Part shown: piece after piece, positions 36,083-52,479 of the stretch
How positions within the stretch are numbered: the stretch's first letter is position 1
Layout of the letters: each line of letters begins with the position of its first letter
DNA from: Castanea sativa
Taxonomy: Eukaryota > Streptophyta > Magnoliopsida > Fagales > Fagaceae
Direction: 5' to 3'
Assembly (NCBI RefSeq): GCF_040712315.1
Contig: NC_134016.1
Span: 24,500,390 to 24,564,389 of the forward strand
DNA length: 64,000 nt
Position numbers and translations under genes: made by a program
Notes under the pieces: model-generated
The model's database searches: none
Told to the model about the DNA's origin: nothing
What the model saw: only the letters and a program-made list of their open reading frames with translations

Positions 36083-37340
36083 GATTTTAGATTTTATGAT
36101 CCCAATTTTAACAACCATGCTTACATTCTATACTGGTGATTTCATCCAACACTTTTAAAGTTCGCACTTCAAGAGAAAAGAAAAGAAAAGAAAAGAAAAC
36201 AATTGTAGTCGCAAGGTATTGTGGAACCTAACTCATATTTGAGCTTGTTTGTTTTTATTTGCAGTGGTTGCTGATGGGAATGAACCAATGTAGATTAAGC
36301 TATACAGATCCTTGAAACTCTGGACCTTCTATGTTGACCGAGAAGAGAGCCTGGGTACCTGGAGTCCACAAGGATAGTGTATGAGCGGATATTGGATCTA
36401 AGAATAGCCACGCCTCAAATTATTCTCCATTATGCATTTCTGTTGGAGGTGTGGGCTTTCCACCAATAGTTCTGTTGTTATGTTCCTTTAGTTTTTAGGT
36501 TTTACTTTTAGTGGTTTCAATCGATAAACAAAATTTTGCTGTTAATGTGTGCAGGAACATAAATACTTTGAAGATGCATTCAAGGGATATGAAAGAGGTG
36601 TGAAGATTTTTAAGTATCCACATGTCAAAGACATATGGGTCACATACCTCTCAAAGTTCGTAAAGAGATATGGAAAGGCAAAACCAAAACGGGCAAGAGA
36701 GCTGTTTGAGCATGCTATTGAAACGGTATGCACCTATTATGAGTTCAGATTAGGTTTATTCTGGTAAATATTTATGGTGGGGTGTTGAACTGAGTTTATG
36801 ATCATGTCTGTATTCAATTACCAATTTGCTAAATAATGATGATGGGCAAAAATGTGGGAGTAGAGGGGTTAGTTATGATTATCAAAATAGTTACATCTTA
36901 TTGGCTTTAAGTTATTTTGAAATGCTTATAGGGATTCTTTTAAGTAATGTAAACAGCATGACATCCATTTATTAGAAGGATTTGCCTTTAATAAATGCAA
37001 TATTAGTTTTGAGTTAGGGGAGTTAATCTAGCTTATAGGTGGTTTGGTGATGGGAATCAAAATCAATTGATTGAGAATTTGAACTAGAATTGCATTAAAA
37101 TTAAGAATTAAAGCTGGAATTACAGAGAAACTGGAGAAACAAAGATTCTGTCCAAGTCTGAAACTAAGTTAAATTCACATAAAAAACTGATTGTACTTTT
37201 ACATAGCAAGCCTATTTATAATCTTTAACTATTAGGAAATAAAGTAGCTAATAGTTACATAAGTCAAAGCTGCAATTAAAGAGGATACATGGCAGATATG
37301 AGAAGTCAAAATAAGGGGCTGCTGACTGCCTTAAGAGGTC

Positions 37341-37487
37341 AAAAAGGTTGGCTGGTTGTTTGGCTTGTAGAGGGTGGCTGGTTGTCAGTCCTAATGGTAG
37401 AGGGGGGGTTGGTTGGCTGTTTGGCTTGTAGAGGGTGGCTGGTTGTTAGTCGTAATGGTAGAGGGAGGGGGGGGGGTTGGTTGGCTG
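37341..37487. repeat. Minisatellite, ~68-bp unit
   Basis: About two units of GGCTGTTTGGCTTGTAGAGG plus GTGGCTGGTTGT..AGTC.TAATGGTAGAGG with G runs. It lies in the last intron of the SYF1 fragment. Confidence 0.8.
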
Positions 37488-38179
37488 GCCTAAGGATAGA
37501 GGACGGCTGCATCATTTGGATCTATAACAAAAATTTACAGGTGCATTTTTAATGCTTTTTCTTTTTCAGAGTCAAGGAAAAGATTAAAATATTAGACGCT
37601 GTGAAAAAATATCTTACCTTGGATTTATGTATAACAATACTTGTTTTGAGGAGTTATTTAAATATGGATTATATATTCTTTCTTCTTGCCACTTTTGGAT
37701 TATTCCTCCTGGATCACTGATGTTATGCCTTTTATATACTGAGTAGTGAATTTAGTTCATATTAGTTTGAATGGTTCTAAAATGTGGTCTATCACAATTA
37801 ATGTTATTAACATTGTTTGATTCTAACCTTCATCATGTTCTTTTCTTTTGAATATCAGGCGCCTGTTGATGCAGTGCAGTTTGCTAAAATTGGAATTGAC
37901 TGGTAATCCAGCTTGACCTTTTAGTGAGGGACAAAGGGAGACTTCATGAAAGACACATTTTGGCATGTATCCTGTACATTAGAGCAGAAGTTATTTGCTG
38001 CTTGGCTAGATTGTGACGAATTTGCTGAAATAGTGGAGTTGCAAAGTACAAGAACTGGCCGGGGTGTAGAACCAATTGTAAATATATAGCTCAGCTAAAA
38101 ATGCATTGCATATCTATGAATCATGATAACAAAGAATAGAAACACATCATAATTCATACAACCTTTGGGTTGTTAGGGT

Positions 38180-39740
<1,561 letters not shown>

Positions 39741-41138
39741 ATTAAACATGATCTTACGAATGTAATTAAAAACTTTACAATGCAATTAAATAAATCGTTA
39801 AATTCACTTAATTAAATCATATAATCAACAATTAAATACAATCATACAAAATTTAAACTTAAAACTAACCAAACTCTAATCTAGAATTATTATCAAAACT
39901 AAAAGGAAGACGTTCTTTAGTAATAATAGAAATATATAAGAAATAAAGATGAAAAATTTCAAAAATCCTTTTTTTGACGTTTCATGTAACATTATTTATA
40001 AATAATGATAAAAAAAAATCCTTAAATGTTTATATTCTTCACACACCACGACTCTTAAAAATCTTATGAAAAGTTCTAAGATTTTAACTCTCATTTAATG
40101 CCTCTATTATGAAAATCACTAGCTAGTAAAATATGATAAGAGTAAAAAACGTTACAAATGAGATCATGAAAAAACTAATTAGCCACTATTATTATGGAAT
40201 ATATGTATTTTTTTTTTTTGCATCTATGGAAATGAAATGTATAGAGTTTACTTATTAAGGTATATGTAAAGATTCACATTTAAAAAATATGTAAAGGTTT
40301 CTTTGAAAAAAAAAGTATATGTAAGGTTTTTATTAACTTAAAAGACAATGAAAAACTAATTGTTAATAACTACAACCGTTGTTACTTTATAAATCACACA
40401 CAACAATATATTTAATATCCTAAATAATAGAGTTAGGACTTTTTAGATATACATTACTGTTAGTTTTTTTAAGACATTCTCCCCTGTGTGTGTGTGTTAA
40501 AAATGCTTAGTATTAAAAAAAAAAAAATCCTAAATAACTTACAAATTACAACCCAAATAAATCATACAATTATACAATCAAAGCATGAACATGTAACATG
40601 AATTACCTTTTGAATTACTGCTTGGAAGTTTCACAATTACTGAAAGAGAATTGCCAAATTTAATTTTTAGAAAACATCAAGACAAGGTATAAGAATTTTA
40701 ATTTTTTAACTTCCATAAAAATAAATATTACCCACATTATTTCAACCCTTATGGAAAAGAAGGTTTACATGTAGCATGCAAAAGGTGTTTAATTGACTTA
40801 GAGATGTAAAAGTTAGTCAACCAACTATATAAGAATCAAGGTTTCAAAATTTAAATAAAACAATTCTACAATAATAAAAAATTATTTTGCAATAAATATG
40901 ATTATGAAATGCATTAGTTTTCATTAAATTAGTTCAAATTACAAAATAATAATAATAATGAGACCATCCTTAAAAAAAAAATCACACGCCATGCGCAGGT
41001 ACGCGACTAGTTTAAACTAATAACAATGCAAGACATGAAACTAGAAAATGCCTACACATGTTCAATTACATGTTCAATTTCAATCCAGTTTCCACTTCAA
41101 TTTCGAATGTGTGTTTGCTTTTTTTGATGTGAATGTTT

Positions 41139-41442
41139 GCCATATATGTAATTGACCACTACTAGCCTAGAAAATGCCTACACATGTTCAATTACCTTGT
41201 AACCTAGTCCTCAAACCTAGATCTAAAGTTTTAGATTAGTATGCTTTGTTCAATGTAATTTTCATTTTGATAGAATGTAATTAGGATTCAAAGTCTTGTA
41301 CTTTCTTTAGAATGTAATTAGGACTCAAAACTTTGTAATTTCTATCAACTATAATTATTTCAATTATTCAAAGAAATCCATATTTTCAATTCAATGTTTT
41401 GGTTTTTTTTTTCATTATTTTTAAATAAAAATAAATGGTAAT
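41139..41442. repeat. Right arm of the distant inverted repeat
   Basis: Partner of 32280-32584. A 30-bp part of it, AGAAAATGCCTACACATGTT, also occurs as a direct copy at about 41044-41073, so a second partial copy sits next to it. Confidence 0.8.
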
Positions 41443-42225
41443 AAAATATAATATAATGCAGTGCAGAATTTTAGTGCAGCAAAATAACGCAGTGCAGAAA
41501 ATGGTTTTAGAACAGAAAATTAATCTTTGAAGCACAAATAATTTTTGAAAAACAGATCAAGGTTCTTTTAAAAAAAGATATGGATTTATGAACTAAAATC
41601 CAATCAACAAATTAATCCTAGATCTAAGATCATGCTAACAAATTCAATATCACAACATTAATCCTAGATCAGATCTCATTAAAATCAACATGCATGTTTA
41701 TAATAAAAATCCTATCTAGCACAATATCATAACATAATAGCTTAGAGGAATCAAGAGAAATTCTGCTAAGAAGCTGAACTATGGAAGAATAGGTCTCAAC
41801 ATAGTCTTTAAGAGGCTAGGGGGGAGGGTCCCTTGGATGGTCCGGGGTAGTGAATAATTTAATTTTCAAGCTAGAAGTGCTTAGAAAGTTAACGCAAGCG
41901 GAGTGGCTGTGGAGTCTAGACCCAAAGGGTTAATCCAAGTGTCGATCGGCACTAAGGTGTTAGATCCAAGTTTCTTCCAACCGCTTGCTCCGCACATTTT
42001 GGATAAGTTTTCTAAGCTTTATTCTATACTTAGACGGAATTCTGTGATGTTTTCTTGAGGTAATTGACCAAAATTATCAAATTATCAGATAGTCAATTGA
42101 ATTCGATGCACCAAGCCACATATTAACATGTGGACTTCACCGAACACAAATTTTTTTAATTAATCACTTTACTGTCCAATCAAAATTAATTATCAATAAT
42201 CTTGTGTAGCTTAATTAGTTTCAAC

Positions 42226-42290
<65 letters not shown>

Positions 42291-44788
42291 ATTGAAGTCC
42301 AATTAGAGAAATTCCAATTAGAGTTTACAATTGAAGTCCAATTTTAATCCATATGTCCTAAATTATTTATTTTTAAAGAGAGTTTTGTTTATTAATTTTG
42401 GAGTCAAATGTGGGACTACATCATAAATATTCATTTAAGTGAGTTATTGTATACAAAAACCAAAAAGTATAAAATTAATGAACATAAAAAAAATTAAAAA
42501 AATATAAAAAAATGGACAATTTACATTTTCTATCTAATGATTTCTTACAAGACTTTTTAAGAGTAAAAAAAAAAAAGAAAAAAATAATGATTGTCAATAA
42601 TATTTAAATTATATTTATAAGAATTATGCTATGTATCTTAATGATATCTTTTAAGTATATTAGACTCATCACACACGCTTTGGGTATGCAATAATACTCT
42701 TTTATTTATTTATTTTTTTTTTTGGTTTAGTGTTATAATGTTTAAAAGTGATATATAAATAACTATGTATATTTTTTTTTTTAGAAAGAGGTAAAGTAAC
42801 GTGGACTAACGTTTAAAAGTGAGATAGAGATAGTGTCTAAGTTTTAAGCCGAATGAAGAAAATAAAGAAAAAACACCTAAAACTTAGAAACAGTAAATTA
42901 TTGTTTAACCAGTTTGTGTTTTTTAATTTAATATTATTTAACTAAAATATAGGGGTATTTTAGAGAATTTATGAAATTGTGTGAGGGTATTTTAGTACAC
43001 CAAAAGTTAAAGACGAAATATGGAATCCTGTTATTAATAGTATAGATTCATGCATATACATGTGATTATAAGCTAGTGCATATTAATCGTCGAATCTTGA
43101 TTTTGTGATATTTTTCAATTCAAATGTTCAATTGAGGCACTAAACGAGTCGTAATTGTTGAAACTTTAAGATTATCTTTTTATCAAGTATGATCAATGAT
43201 TTGATGATTTGAATTACATTTTTGCCCTTAGTGAGTGAAATGACCATTTTACCCCCTTCCTCGCCTCCTCTCCCCTCTCCTCCTTTCTTCTAAGGGTAAA
43301 TATGAAGGTTGCAAAATGAGGTGCTTAGAACACTGTAATAGATTAATTTGACAAGGGACTCAATGTTGCCATCCCAATGAAAGACGAGGGAAGATGAAGA
43401 GACAAAAGACTCAAAGGAGGATGAGTCTTGGACCTAGTCTAGCCTCAATACAAAACAATGCATCTTAACCGATGAAACTTGGTATGATTTGATGGTCCTT
43501 TTTTTGCATCCAGCATGTTTTAATTGTAATGAGATCTGACGAAATTTGGAACATAGATGTCACTCATCTAAGAATTCAAATGATATTAATCTTTACCATT
43601 GCTTGGGTAAAATTACAATTTTACCGTTCAATTATAATTCGACTCCCAATTACATAGATTGTCTAAACCGTGACCGATATTCTTAGCTTTGATTCTTACC
43701 TAAACCCTGTTGTGGTGCTTTCTTATGCTCCAATCCTTTTGTGTGACAATGTTGGGGGTCACTTATCTTACTGCCAACTTTACATTTCATGATAGCAGCC
43801 TAGCACAAACCCATTAAGGTTGATTTCCACTTTGATTTGGATAAAGTTTCTCATAATGCTCTTGAGGTTTATTTAATTATGCAATACCGAGAGCTTGTAG
43901 AGGGGTGATGGGATCCATTAATTTGATTTTTCTTCAAAGTGAATAAAGGTCCTTTAATCTCTGCAAAGGCCAATAATGAATGAGGACAGGGGCCTAAATC
44001 TGTGAAGTTCCTACCTGCCTCAGAATATGCTCCACTTAAGGTTACAGCTATTGTAATAGAATTATCATATAATATTTAGTCACAGGATTTGAAACAGTGT
44101 GATAAACTTTTTGATCGTCGGCCAAATTAAAAAGTATCAACTAGTGGGTCATAGTGCACCCCGCAATTGCGACAGCATTTTAATCACCGTATCAAGCAAC
44201 GTGGAATAAGAGCTCAAAAGCAATGATCTATTACTCGACAATTTATCTAAATCTGAAAGGAGCACCAGCTTTATTTATGCATGAATTCTTGATGCTAAAA
44301 ATGTGGTCTGCATGTGAACTAAATTATAATATTCCTTACGTCTTTACAGCCAAATCTTTTTACCTTATTCTTAGTGCAAATATATAACATCAAATCGAAT
44401 ATATATATATATCTCGACGAAACAAAGAGACCATAAGTCTTGCTTTCCCACGCTAATCACTCACTTAAATGACCCCACAAAAAAGAGATAAAAACGAGTG
44501 AAGAAAAATGAGAGAATCAAAGCCATATAATGCACCATTAACTGATTCCTTCTTTAATTTTTCTTCTGCTTTTTCTTCATTCATGACATTTAAAAGTAAA
44601 ATGACTCATTCGAGTCATATCAACCCACACTCAAGATCAGCAGCTTTAGCACAAAATGTATCTACAAGTACATGCATGGAATTTATACAAGATGATGTAC
44701 CAAAATCTTATAGGAGATGATTTCTTTTAGTGCTTCACTAAGCTGTACCTAAATATATCACTTCTGGGAAACTACTAACTAAAATTAG
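41443..44788. other. Intergenic sequence downstream of the KANADI gene
   Basis: No gene was found. A (TA)n/(GA)n tract lies at 42228-42286. 41800-42000 is less AT-rich and non-coding in all frames as far as I can see. TTATTAATAGTATAGAT at 43031 resembles ends of common plant repeats, but no partner was identified. The KANADI 3' untranslated region should fill the last few hundred bases; TTTATT (an AATAAA on -) occurs near 44272. Confidence 0.5.
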
Positions 44789-46754
44789 TCAAAGTTCTTT
44801 GCTTTGCCAGTCGGGTCTCCCTAAAGTGAACTCCAAGCTTGGATTCTTGGGGTTTAAACTTGACCCCTTGGAGTTTTTTGATTGAGCAGAATCATCACTT
44901 CCCTGCCACGAATTTCGAAACTTATATTAATCTAGTAACAGAATCACAAGTGAAAAAAAATAGAATCAGCATCATTGATTAAACTGGATTTTTTTTTTAA
45001 TCTAACTTTGAGTGCAAACTCTAAACTTTTAGTTGTATGTATGCCTTTTGGTTTTATAAAAGTTCTCTATAATATATTTTTTTTAAGACATCTTGGAAAT
45101 TAAATTTCCCTAGTATGATTATCTGTTTACATTACCTGTTATTAGCTTTTATACGCCATATTATATACCCAAAGCTACTTATGTATATGGCATTACATGC
45201 ATTCATAGAAATTCAAGGACATATATATATGTTTGCTTGCCTTGCGCGGATTAGATCATAGATCGATATTGTACATATTCTAGTCCAAATAATTATATTA
45301 TTATATTGTTACGTGCATGAAGATGATAAAAAATTAATCCCTTCAAAAGTATCACAATCTTTAGGTAACTACCTCAAATTGGTTTCCAGATCTTTGTTGA
45401 AATGGCAGCGTTTCTAGTCTTAGTCTGTCCATATTCCTTGAGCTGGCTTGCACCCATGCTCCTCCACTGCAACAATTCCATAGGACAACTAGTTAGTCCT
45501 CAATTCTTTTGCCTAAAATTCCCATTGAGCACCGCTCATTACATTAATAGAAGTCACAAGATGGAGATCATTCTCCTTACATTAATAGTGAAGTTTTCAT
45601 AAGCAGACTACTACTTTCAATGCAATATAATTTATTCAATTTTTAAGTATTGTTGTTTCTGACTGGGTGATTCTGCTTATAGGTTCATCCAAATTGATAT
45701 AAATGTTCTTGAGACCGAACAACTAGGTCTAACTAGGAAACAAGTAAATAATTTAGCAGACAAACCAGCAGAGTCTCATATAATTCAGCCAAAGCCCCAT
45801 ATATCTCAGTTCATTAATTCAAGTGCAGCTATGATATATGGGTTAACATATGCACCCATTTAGGTATCATAGATGCACTCTTACTTGGATATCTTGTAAA
45901 TATGATTACTGAATAAATATAGGTTAGACTCTTGAGCCGGTTGTGTTTTTTTCGGGTTAGCTAACCTCATTGAATCTGTGATATGCATGTAGTCAGTCTA
46001 GTCCTCTAAGTACTTTCTCAGCAAAAAAAAAAGAAAAAAAAAAGAAAAAGAAAAAGTCCTCTAAGCACTACTTAACTGAACACAAAGCCTTTAACGCGTT
46101 AAATATATGCTTCGAAAACATCAACTAAAAAGATCTGCTGAAAAGTAATGAGATATAAATCTCGTTAACTGTGAGCTAGACACAAATCAAACAGTTTGCA
46201 TGACCATAGCTCCAGAAATTTATTCAAGAGAGTGAAACGTCCCTGGAAAAGTCTATTATCAATCCTTGTAAACCGCTGGAAGGATGAACTCCAGTGTGCC
46301 CTCAAAAACAAGTAATGAGATTTATAGTAATGAGTTTCTAGAATATACAGTGACTTCAACTTTTCAAAATATGTAAATTATAACTTATTGTTTCAAGAAT
46401 TTTCCAACATCTTCATGATCTTACTTTGAAATCACAAGAGCACTCAAATCCATTTTCATGGTTCCTTGAATGAACTGAATTCATAAGGCATAAGGATGTA
46501 ATTATCAAAAATAGGACGTATTAATTATGTAAATAGGATACAAATTCCTACAGATGCTGTAAGCTACCTGATTTTAAGGCCTAGTAAACAAGATTTAGAT
46601 TCTTTTTCAAAATCCATACACCAAATCTTGCATTCTAAAATACCAAATGGCACTTTAATTATGGCTTATACTTTGGTCAAACTCCAGATCCCAAAAATCA
46701 ATACTTCTTTTTTTCAACAAAATACATAGATCAGAAATTGAAACCATTAACTAC

Positions 46755-46793
<39 letters not shown>

Positions 46794-49703
46794 CCAACAG
46801 AAGCACCCGTAGATGTGAAATTTCAAGAGAATTTAGACAAGACCAAATCTATTTCTTATATTGACTAATTTCCATTTAGCAAGCAGGAACATAGATATGA
46901 GTATATGAGGCAGTGACATAAGTAATTTTTAGAAAAATTATAAAATAACATGGTAAATAAGATATCAGTATGATACAGTTATAACATGAGTATGGCATTG
47001 ACACCTCATATGAAGTGTCCGTAAATCTTAGATTACCATACTCAGTTTTTATATCCTATAATTTGTTATCACGTACGTTTGAGCTAACTCATTAGCATTT
47101 TTGCTTTGACAAATGGGAATAGGATATATTATAAGAACAACGGGAAGGATACCACTTAGGGCAGTTTTCTAGTTACGGCAAACTGCTTCGTTCCTGTATC
47201 CATATTGATCTTTCAACTCTTTTCTCGGCAGTACGTATCAGGTCAAAAAAAGAAGACGCTTTTCTATAAATAGTTTGTATACATCATTAACCTTGTAAAA
47301 TTGAGTTAAAATTGGAGACCTTTCATTTCAGTAGCAATAGCTTATTTCTCATTTTCTTTGTGCAGGTTACCTCATATCTCGGCTCCATGGAAGTAGACAC
47401 TCTCTTGCCTCTCTTTTTTCCTTTTTTTGGCCATAATATATCCTACCTTCAAAATGCTACCTAAGGGGCATTCTAGTGCCAACAACATGAAAGTTAGAAG
47501 TCACCTTTCGCATATTTTTGCACTTGATGCTGTGTCAGTGTGTTGAGGAAGAAGAAGAAAGTGGAGACGAAGAAGATTTGAAAGGAGGCCATTTGTGCAT
47601 TGGAAGCTAGAAAGTAATCAGCTTCTAATTGATATATATGTTAATGCTACCCAACAGCTAAACGGGATAGAGAGTTAGAGACTTCTATTTCTTTACATCA
47701 TTGGCATTATTTTAGAGTACGTAAATCAATTATACTTAAATTTACAGTTGATAGTATTTTAATAATTTTATCAAGAAATATTCTATATAAAAAAAATCAT
47801 TATGTGTTTACAGGTCAATTAATGGTAGGAGATATTTGCTCATTTATAATAGTTAAGGGAATATTGCTAGATTCTATTAAAACCACGACAAATGTCATCC
47901 CATTTATGCAACAATTATAATTGTGTTGTTATTATATATGTTAATTGTTTAACCTACTTACCAAAAGAAAAATATTGTTTCACCTTTTTTTAACCTAGGT
48001 TGTGCATGTCAAAGAAAATTAGGTGTCAAGTAATACAAAAGGGGTTGTAAGCAAAAAGGGCACAGATTCACATGCACCAAACTTCTAATTTCAATATCAT
48101 GAAAGCTTACTGTATCTAATAAATCCTATAGCACTTTTTAGCCATCCCATGTGCGGTGCTGGACTCAAGCCTAATTGATTCTTAGGTCATTGTCAAGTTC
48201 CAGGAAAGCTAGTCAAATCCAAGTTTAGAGAATCCACTAAGGAAAGCACTAAGAGTTCATTGCAAATCCCAGTTTGGGCATGTAACTACTGATTCTATAA
48301 GTAAGATTCTCAAGTTTTTCAACCAAAAAAAAAAAAAAGATTCTCAAGTTTGTTTGTTTAGGTAGTGCTAGGGAACTATATATGAGAGTTATTCTGGAGT
48401 AAAAGGAGATCCCAAAGGACTTGCTGGATTCTAACAATGATAGTTTAGAAGGGCTTGAAGTTGCCAAAAGAGGAAGAAAGAAAAGCAACCGCTCTTATGT
48501 ACTGTGACCTCCATCAGGAATGCTTTATAGATTCTTTCCCTCTTTTGGTGAGCTACAAGATGAAACAGTAGCCTTCTCCAACCCTATTCCCTTCCCATTG
48601 GGTGTCTCTTTCCCTATTGCTTTCTTATCTCTATTTCTAAAATGGAAAACTCAAAAAAAAAAATAAAAAAATGATACATAAGAAACTACTCAACAATATT
48701 TATAACAGCGTGAACACTTCATTTAAGGTGTCAGAAATGCGTCAGACATTTGACACTCCTCCGACACTTTTGCATGCGTATCCTAGTTATGTCTTTTTAA
48801 ATAAAAAAAAATGTAAAATACAGCCAGGACACGAGAACAAGAGGAATCAAATACATTTTCACAAAACAAAGACAACATTCATGCTTTGAATGATAATATT
48901 GCATTTGAAAATTAATAAATATCTTTATCCTTGATTTGTATTCTAATTTCTAAACATCCTTTAATAGTAATGAATTTGCTTTATTATCCATTATTACTCT
49001 TAATTTGATAAAAAATGATTAATAATATATAGAAATAAAAATTCTTATTATTTTTCTTAAATTGATATATGTTTTATATTATATGAAAATAAATGCTTAA
49101 CTATAAAGATATATTTAATAATTAATTGATATACAGATCCCTTACCCGTGTCTTACTTTTCAAATTAAAATTGCTATATCACAGTACTGTATCTGTACCC
49201 ATACCCATACCCATACTCATACCCATACTCGTGTCTATATCCATGCGGGTGCTTCCTAAGGTAATAATTACTTAAGGCCTTAAATGGAAGAATATCATAT
49301 AACTTTATTCCTATAGTAAATTACTATATTTATATAGCCTTTCAGGAAAAAGAATATATTTATCTATGAAGCACGAGTGCGTTTCGGGATTCGGGTGCGG
49401 GTGCGGGAGCGGGTGCGGGACTCGGCAATTTTTGAAAAAGTAGGGTGCGGGTGCGGCGGGGTGCGGCGATTAAAAAATTATTAAAAATATTTTTATTTAT
49501 GTTTTTAATATATTGCTAAACATACTTTTTTCACATTATATAAATATATACCAAATTTAAGAGCAATGGTAAATAATAACTAGAATACAAAGAATAGGAG
49601 AGAGCCTAGCTGAAGAGTGAAGGTAGAAAGTGGGAGAGAGGCTCAAGAAAAATGAAGAGGGAGAGGGTTGGGTCTTGGTTTTTTTCCAAACGGTGCGTTT
49701 GCA

Positions 49704-49734
<31 letters not shown>

Positions 49735-51988
49735 CCCCAGCCATACGCATCTGTTGTTGTTGTTGTTGTTTTTTTTTTTTTTTTGAATTTCGGCCGGTAT
49801 CTGCCGATTTCGGCCGATATAGGAAGATTTCGGCCGATTTCGGCCGGACCGATTTCACCCGATTCGGGCCGAAACGGCGCGATTTCGCGCGCGTTGGCCC
49901 GAATCGGCGCCGTATCGGCGCGAATCGCGCCGAAAAAAATGATTTTTTATTGCCGGACGCGGCACGGACGCGCAGGCAGTGGCGTCGCCTGCGCGTCGCC
50001 GCGTCCGGCCACGTCCGACGCGGGTGCGGCGGCCCAAACGCCGCACCCGTGCTTCATAGATATTTATATAGCAACCTAAAAGAAATATATTTCGTATTTT
50101 TTGAAATTTTTCATAGGAGAATGGTCTATATCTAGTAAAAAATGAAAGAAATTCATTTTCCTTTTTTATTTTTATTTTTATTTTTATCTTTCTCTTTCCG
50201 TCTCACTTAAAAAAAAACACATTTACTAAAAAAAGTACTTTCCATTACTCTCTCTCAGCCTCTCTCTCCCTCTCATCTGTCACATTCAAACCAATCTTTC
50301 CCTCTTGACTCCTAAATTTATTCTTCCAACCCATATTTAAGGTAAATAAGTTTATATTATTACTTTTACATATTAATATTTATATACAATGATCATGTAA
50401 AAAACAAATTATATCATTAATCTTTGAAGTAATTTAATTTTTGTATATGAATGTTAAAGCTATTGGGTGATTCTATTATTTGGTAAAGCTAAAATAGAGG
50501 CTTGATAAATTAATTCTAAATTTCTAATCTTTTGCTTTTAAATTTATTATATTAAAGTCATATTATAATTTTATATTGTAAACAGTGTTTCTTTTGTTTA
50601 TATATATGTTTTTAAATATGAAATTAAGAAAAGGTGTCAATAGAGGGAGGAGGGAGGAGGGAGAAGGGAGAGTTTGGGGCGACAATTGTAGATATAGAGG
50701 TCTTACACATTGAAGAGGGAAAAAACAAGGGTCTTCAAAGCTATTGAAAGTGAATGATGGTTATTGATCTAGATCCCTAGTGTGGTCATCATTAAAGATG
50801 TTGGAGAGATAAACACTTTGGGAGCTTCCTTGAGTAATTTTTTTTATATACTTCTTTGAGTAATTAATATAACATATAGAAACACATTTTAACCCAAAAG
50901 ACCTAAGTCCAATAAGTATGTGTTCAACTATGTTATATTAAATACTCATTATTCAATATGAGACTTCATTTACACATGTACACCCAACAAAAAATGGAAG
51001 GTCTACAAAAAAAAAATAATTGTTCAGAAGTTTGGCAACCCGGAATATAATAAATAAATAAATGTCAAATCCTTTAGAGAAAAGATAGAGTAGGAGGGTG
51101 ACACAAAATTATGGAAAATTGAAGATCACAAAGAGATTTTTAAATTGCAATAAGGACACAAAGGCCACAAAGAATTGAAGAGGAGAGGGGGCGGGCATAC
51201 CATACCTAAACCCCCACCCTTGGGGCTTGAACTAGGAAGCCCATGGAAAACCTCCAAGCCCTCATGACAAGGTAAGGTACCACTTTACCCAACATAGGTG
51301 GTGGTAGAAAAAGAAATTGTAATTTGAGGAATCTTTTCCTATTTTTATGCGGGAGGACCCTTGAACTAAAGCAACCAAAGTTTTTACTTCACTATCTATA
51401 TAAAATTAAATATCTGTTCTTCAGTAGAATAGAAATACATTCTTTAGTGCACAAGACATCTTTCACTCTAACAAAAAACTCAAATAAATTCATATTAGAA
51501 ATTTAAGTCATTTTTTTACATAAGTTGGAATACATTTATTTGCATTCTTAAAAATTTTAACTTCAACTTTGACATTTTACTACTAGAATTAATTAAAACC
51601 ATGCTATAAGAGTCTATCTACTTTTTTTACCATTGTTTTATTTATATTTGGTTTAAAATAACAATCTAACTAAGGTTATAAAAATTGGAAATAATTGTGA
51701 TTTTGAAATACCACTAGCTCAGGACCTTGATATTGGTTGACAGTTTTGCAGTGATCAATATTTTGTTTTATTTTGTAGGATTTCAAGTAGTTTGTTTTTT
51801 GAGAAGAAAGGATTTCATGTAGTTACAGTCGTTTTGTAATAAATGATGAATATATCGGCGCTAAGGACTCTTCGACTTGGATATAAGTCGTTAGAAAAAA
51901 CCACGTAAACTCCTCAGATCCCAGACTTGCCATTCCAACTCTGAAGAAACCCTGTCCTCCACGTACTTTAGGTCCTTGCTCCAAATAG

Positions 51989-52057
<69 letters not shown>

Positions 52058-52432
52058 GTGTGTGTGTTGGGAATGCTCCTATACTCTACTTACACTCTCG
52101 CATTAGAACTCTTTTCATTGTTGTGCCTAGTCTTTATATTCAAGTGTCCACTTAGGGCTTTTCTTGGCCCAAGTAGCATACAAACGCTCTTTGAGATCTT
52201 TCATGCACATCCCCCAGCAAGAGATAGAGTCTTTTACGTGCATCACGCTCTTTTTCCTTCATAACTATGAACTTTTTCAAACTTTTCTTTTCTTGCTGTA
52301 TCTCCATTTAATTGATTAGCATTGAAGGCTTTCCCCCCCCCCCCCTAAACTCAAGTTTTCGTTACCCTTTCATCTTGAGTCGAGGCGGGATGTTAGAATA
52401 TATTAAAAGATTATTATTAATTATCATATTCA

Positions 52433-52479
<47 letters not shown>

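Larger units (their letters stand above)
34422..37904 (+). pseudogene. SYF1: SYF1/XAB2 pre-mRNA splicing factor, 5'- and 3'-truncated pseudogene
   Basis: Exon-like blocks are at 34422-35673, 36265-36448, 36555-36725 and 37859-37904, separated by introns with GT..AG-like ends, so this is a DNA-level copy and not a processed one. The reading matches the HAT-repeat splicing factor SYF1 of the NineTeen complex: VWEPYLIFVSQ, VDAIIRGGIRKFTDEVGRLW, NPHN-like QSPHNMEKWHRRVKLFEG, an acidic linker, then EHKYFEDAF and DIWVTYLSKFVKRYGK. Damage includes stops at 34506-34508 and 35577-35579, two further stops before 35673, a stop and a one-base frameshift in the second block, and a short deletion in the last. 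The N-terminal ~120 and C-terminal ~350 residues are missing. A run of 345 codons (34542-35579) is still open. It lies inside Helitron-like element 2. Confidence 0.88.

Noticed and set aside
49630..50135. ORFs of 149 and 155 codons
   Set aside because: They arise from poly-T and CGG-rich words inside a hAT-like insertion. The composition is low-complexity and overlapping frames are equally open.
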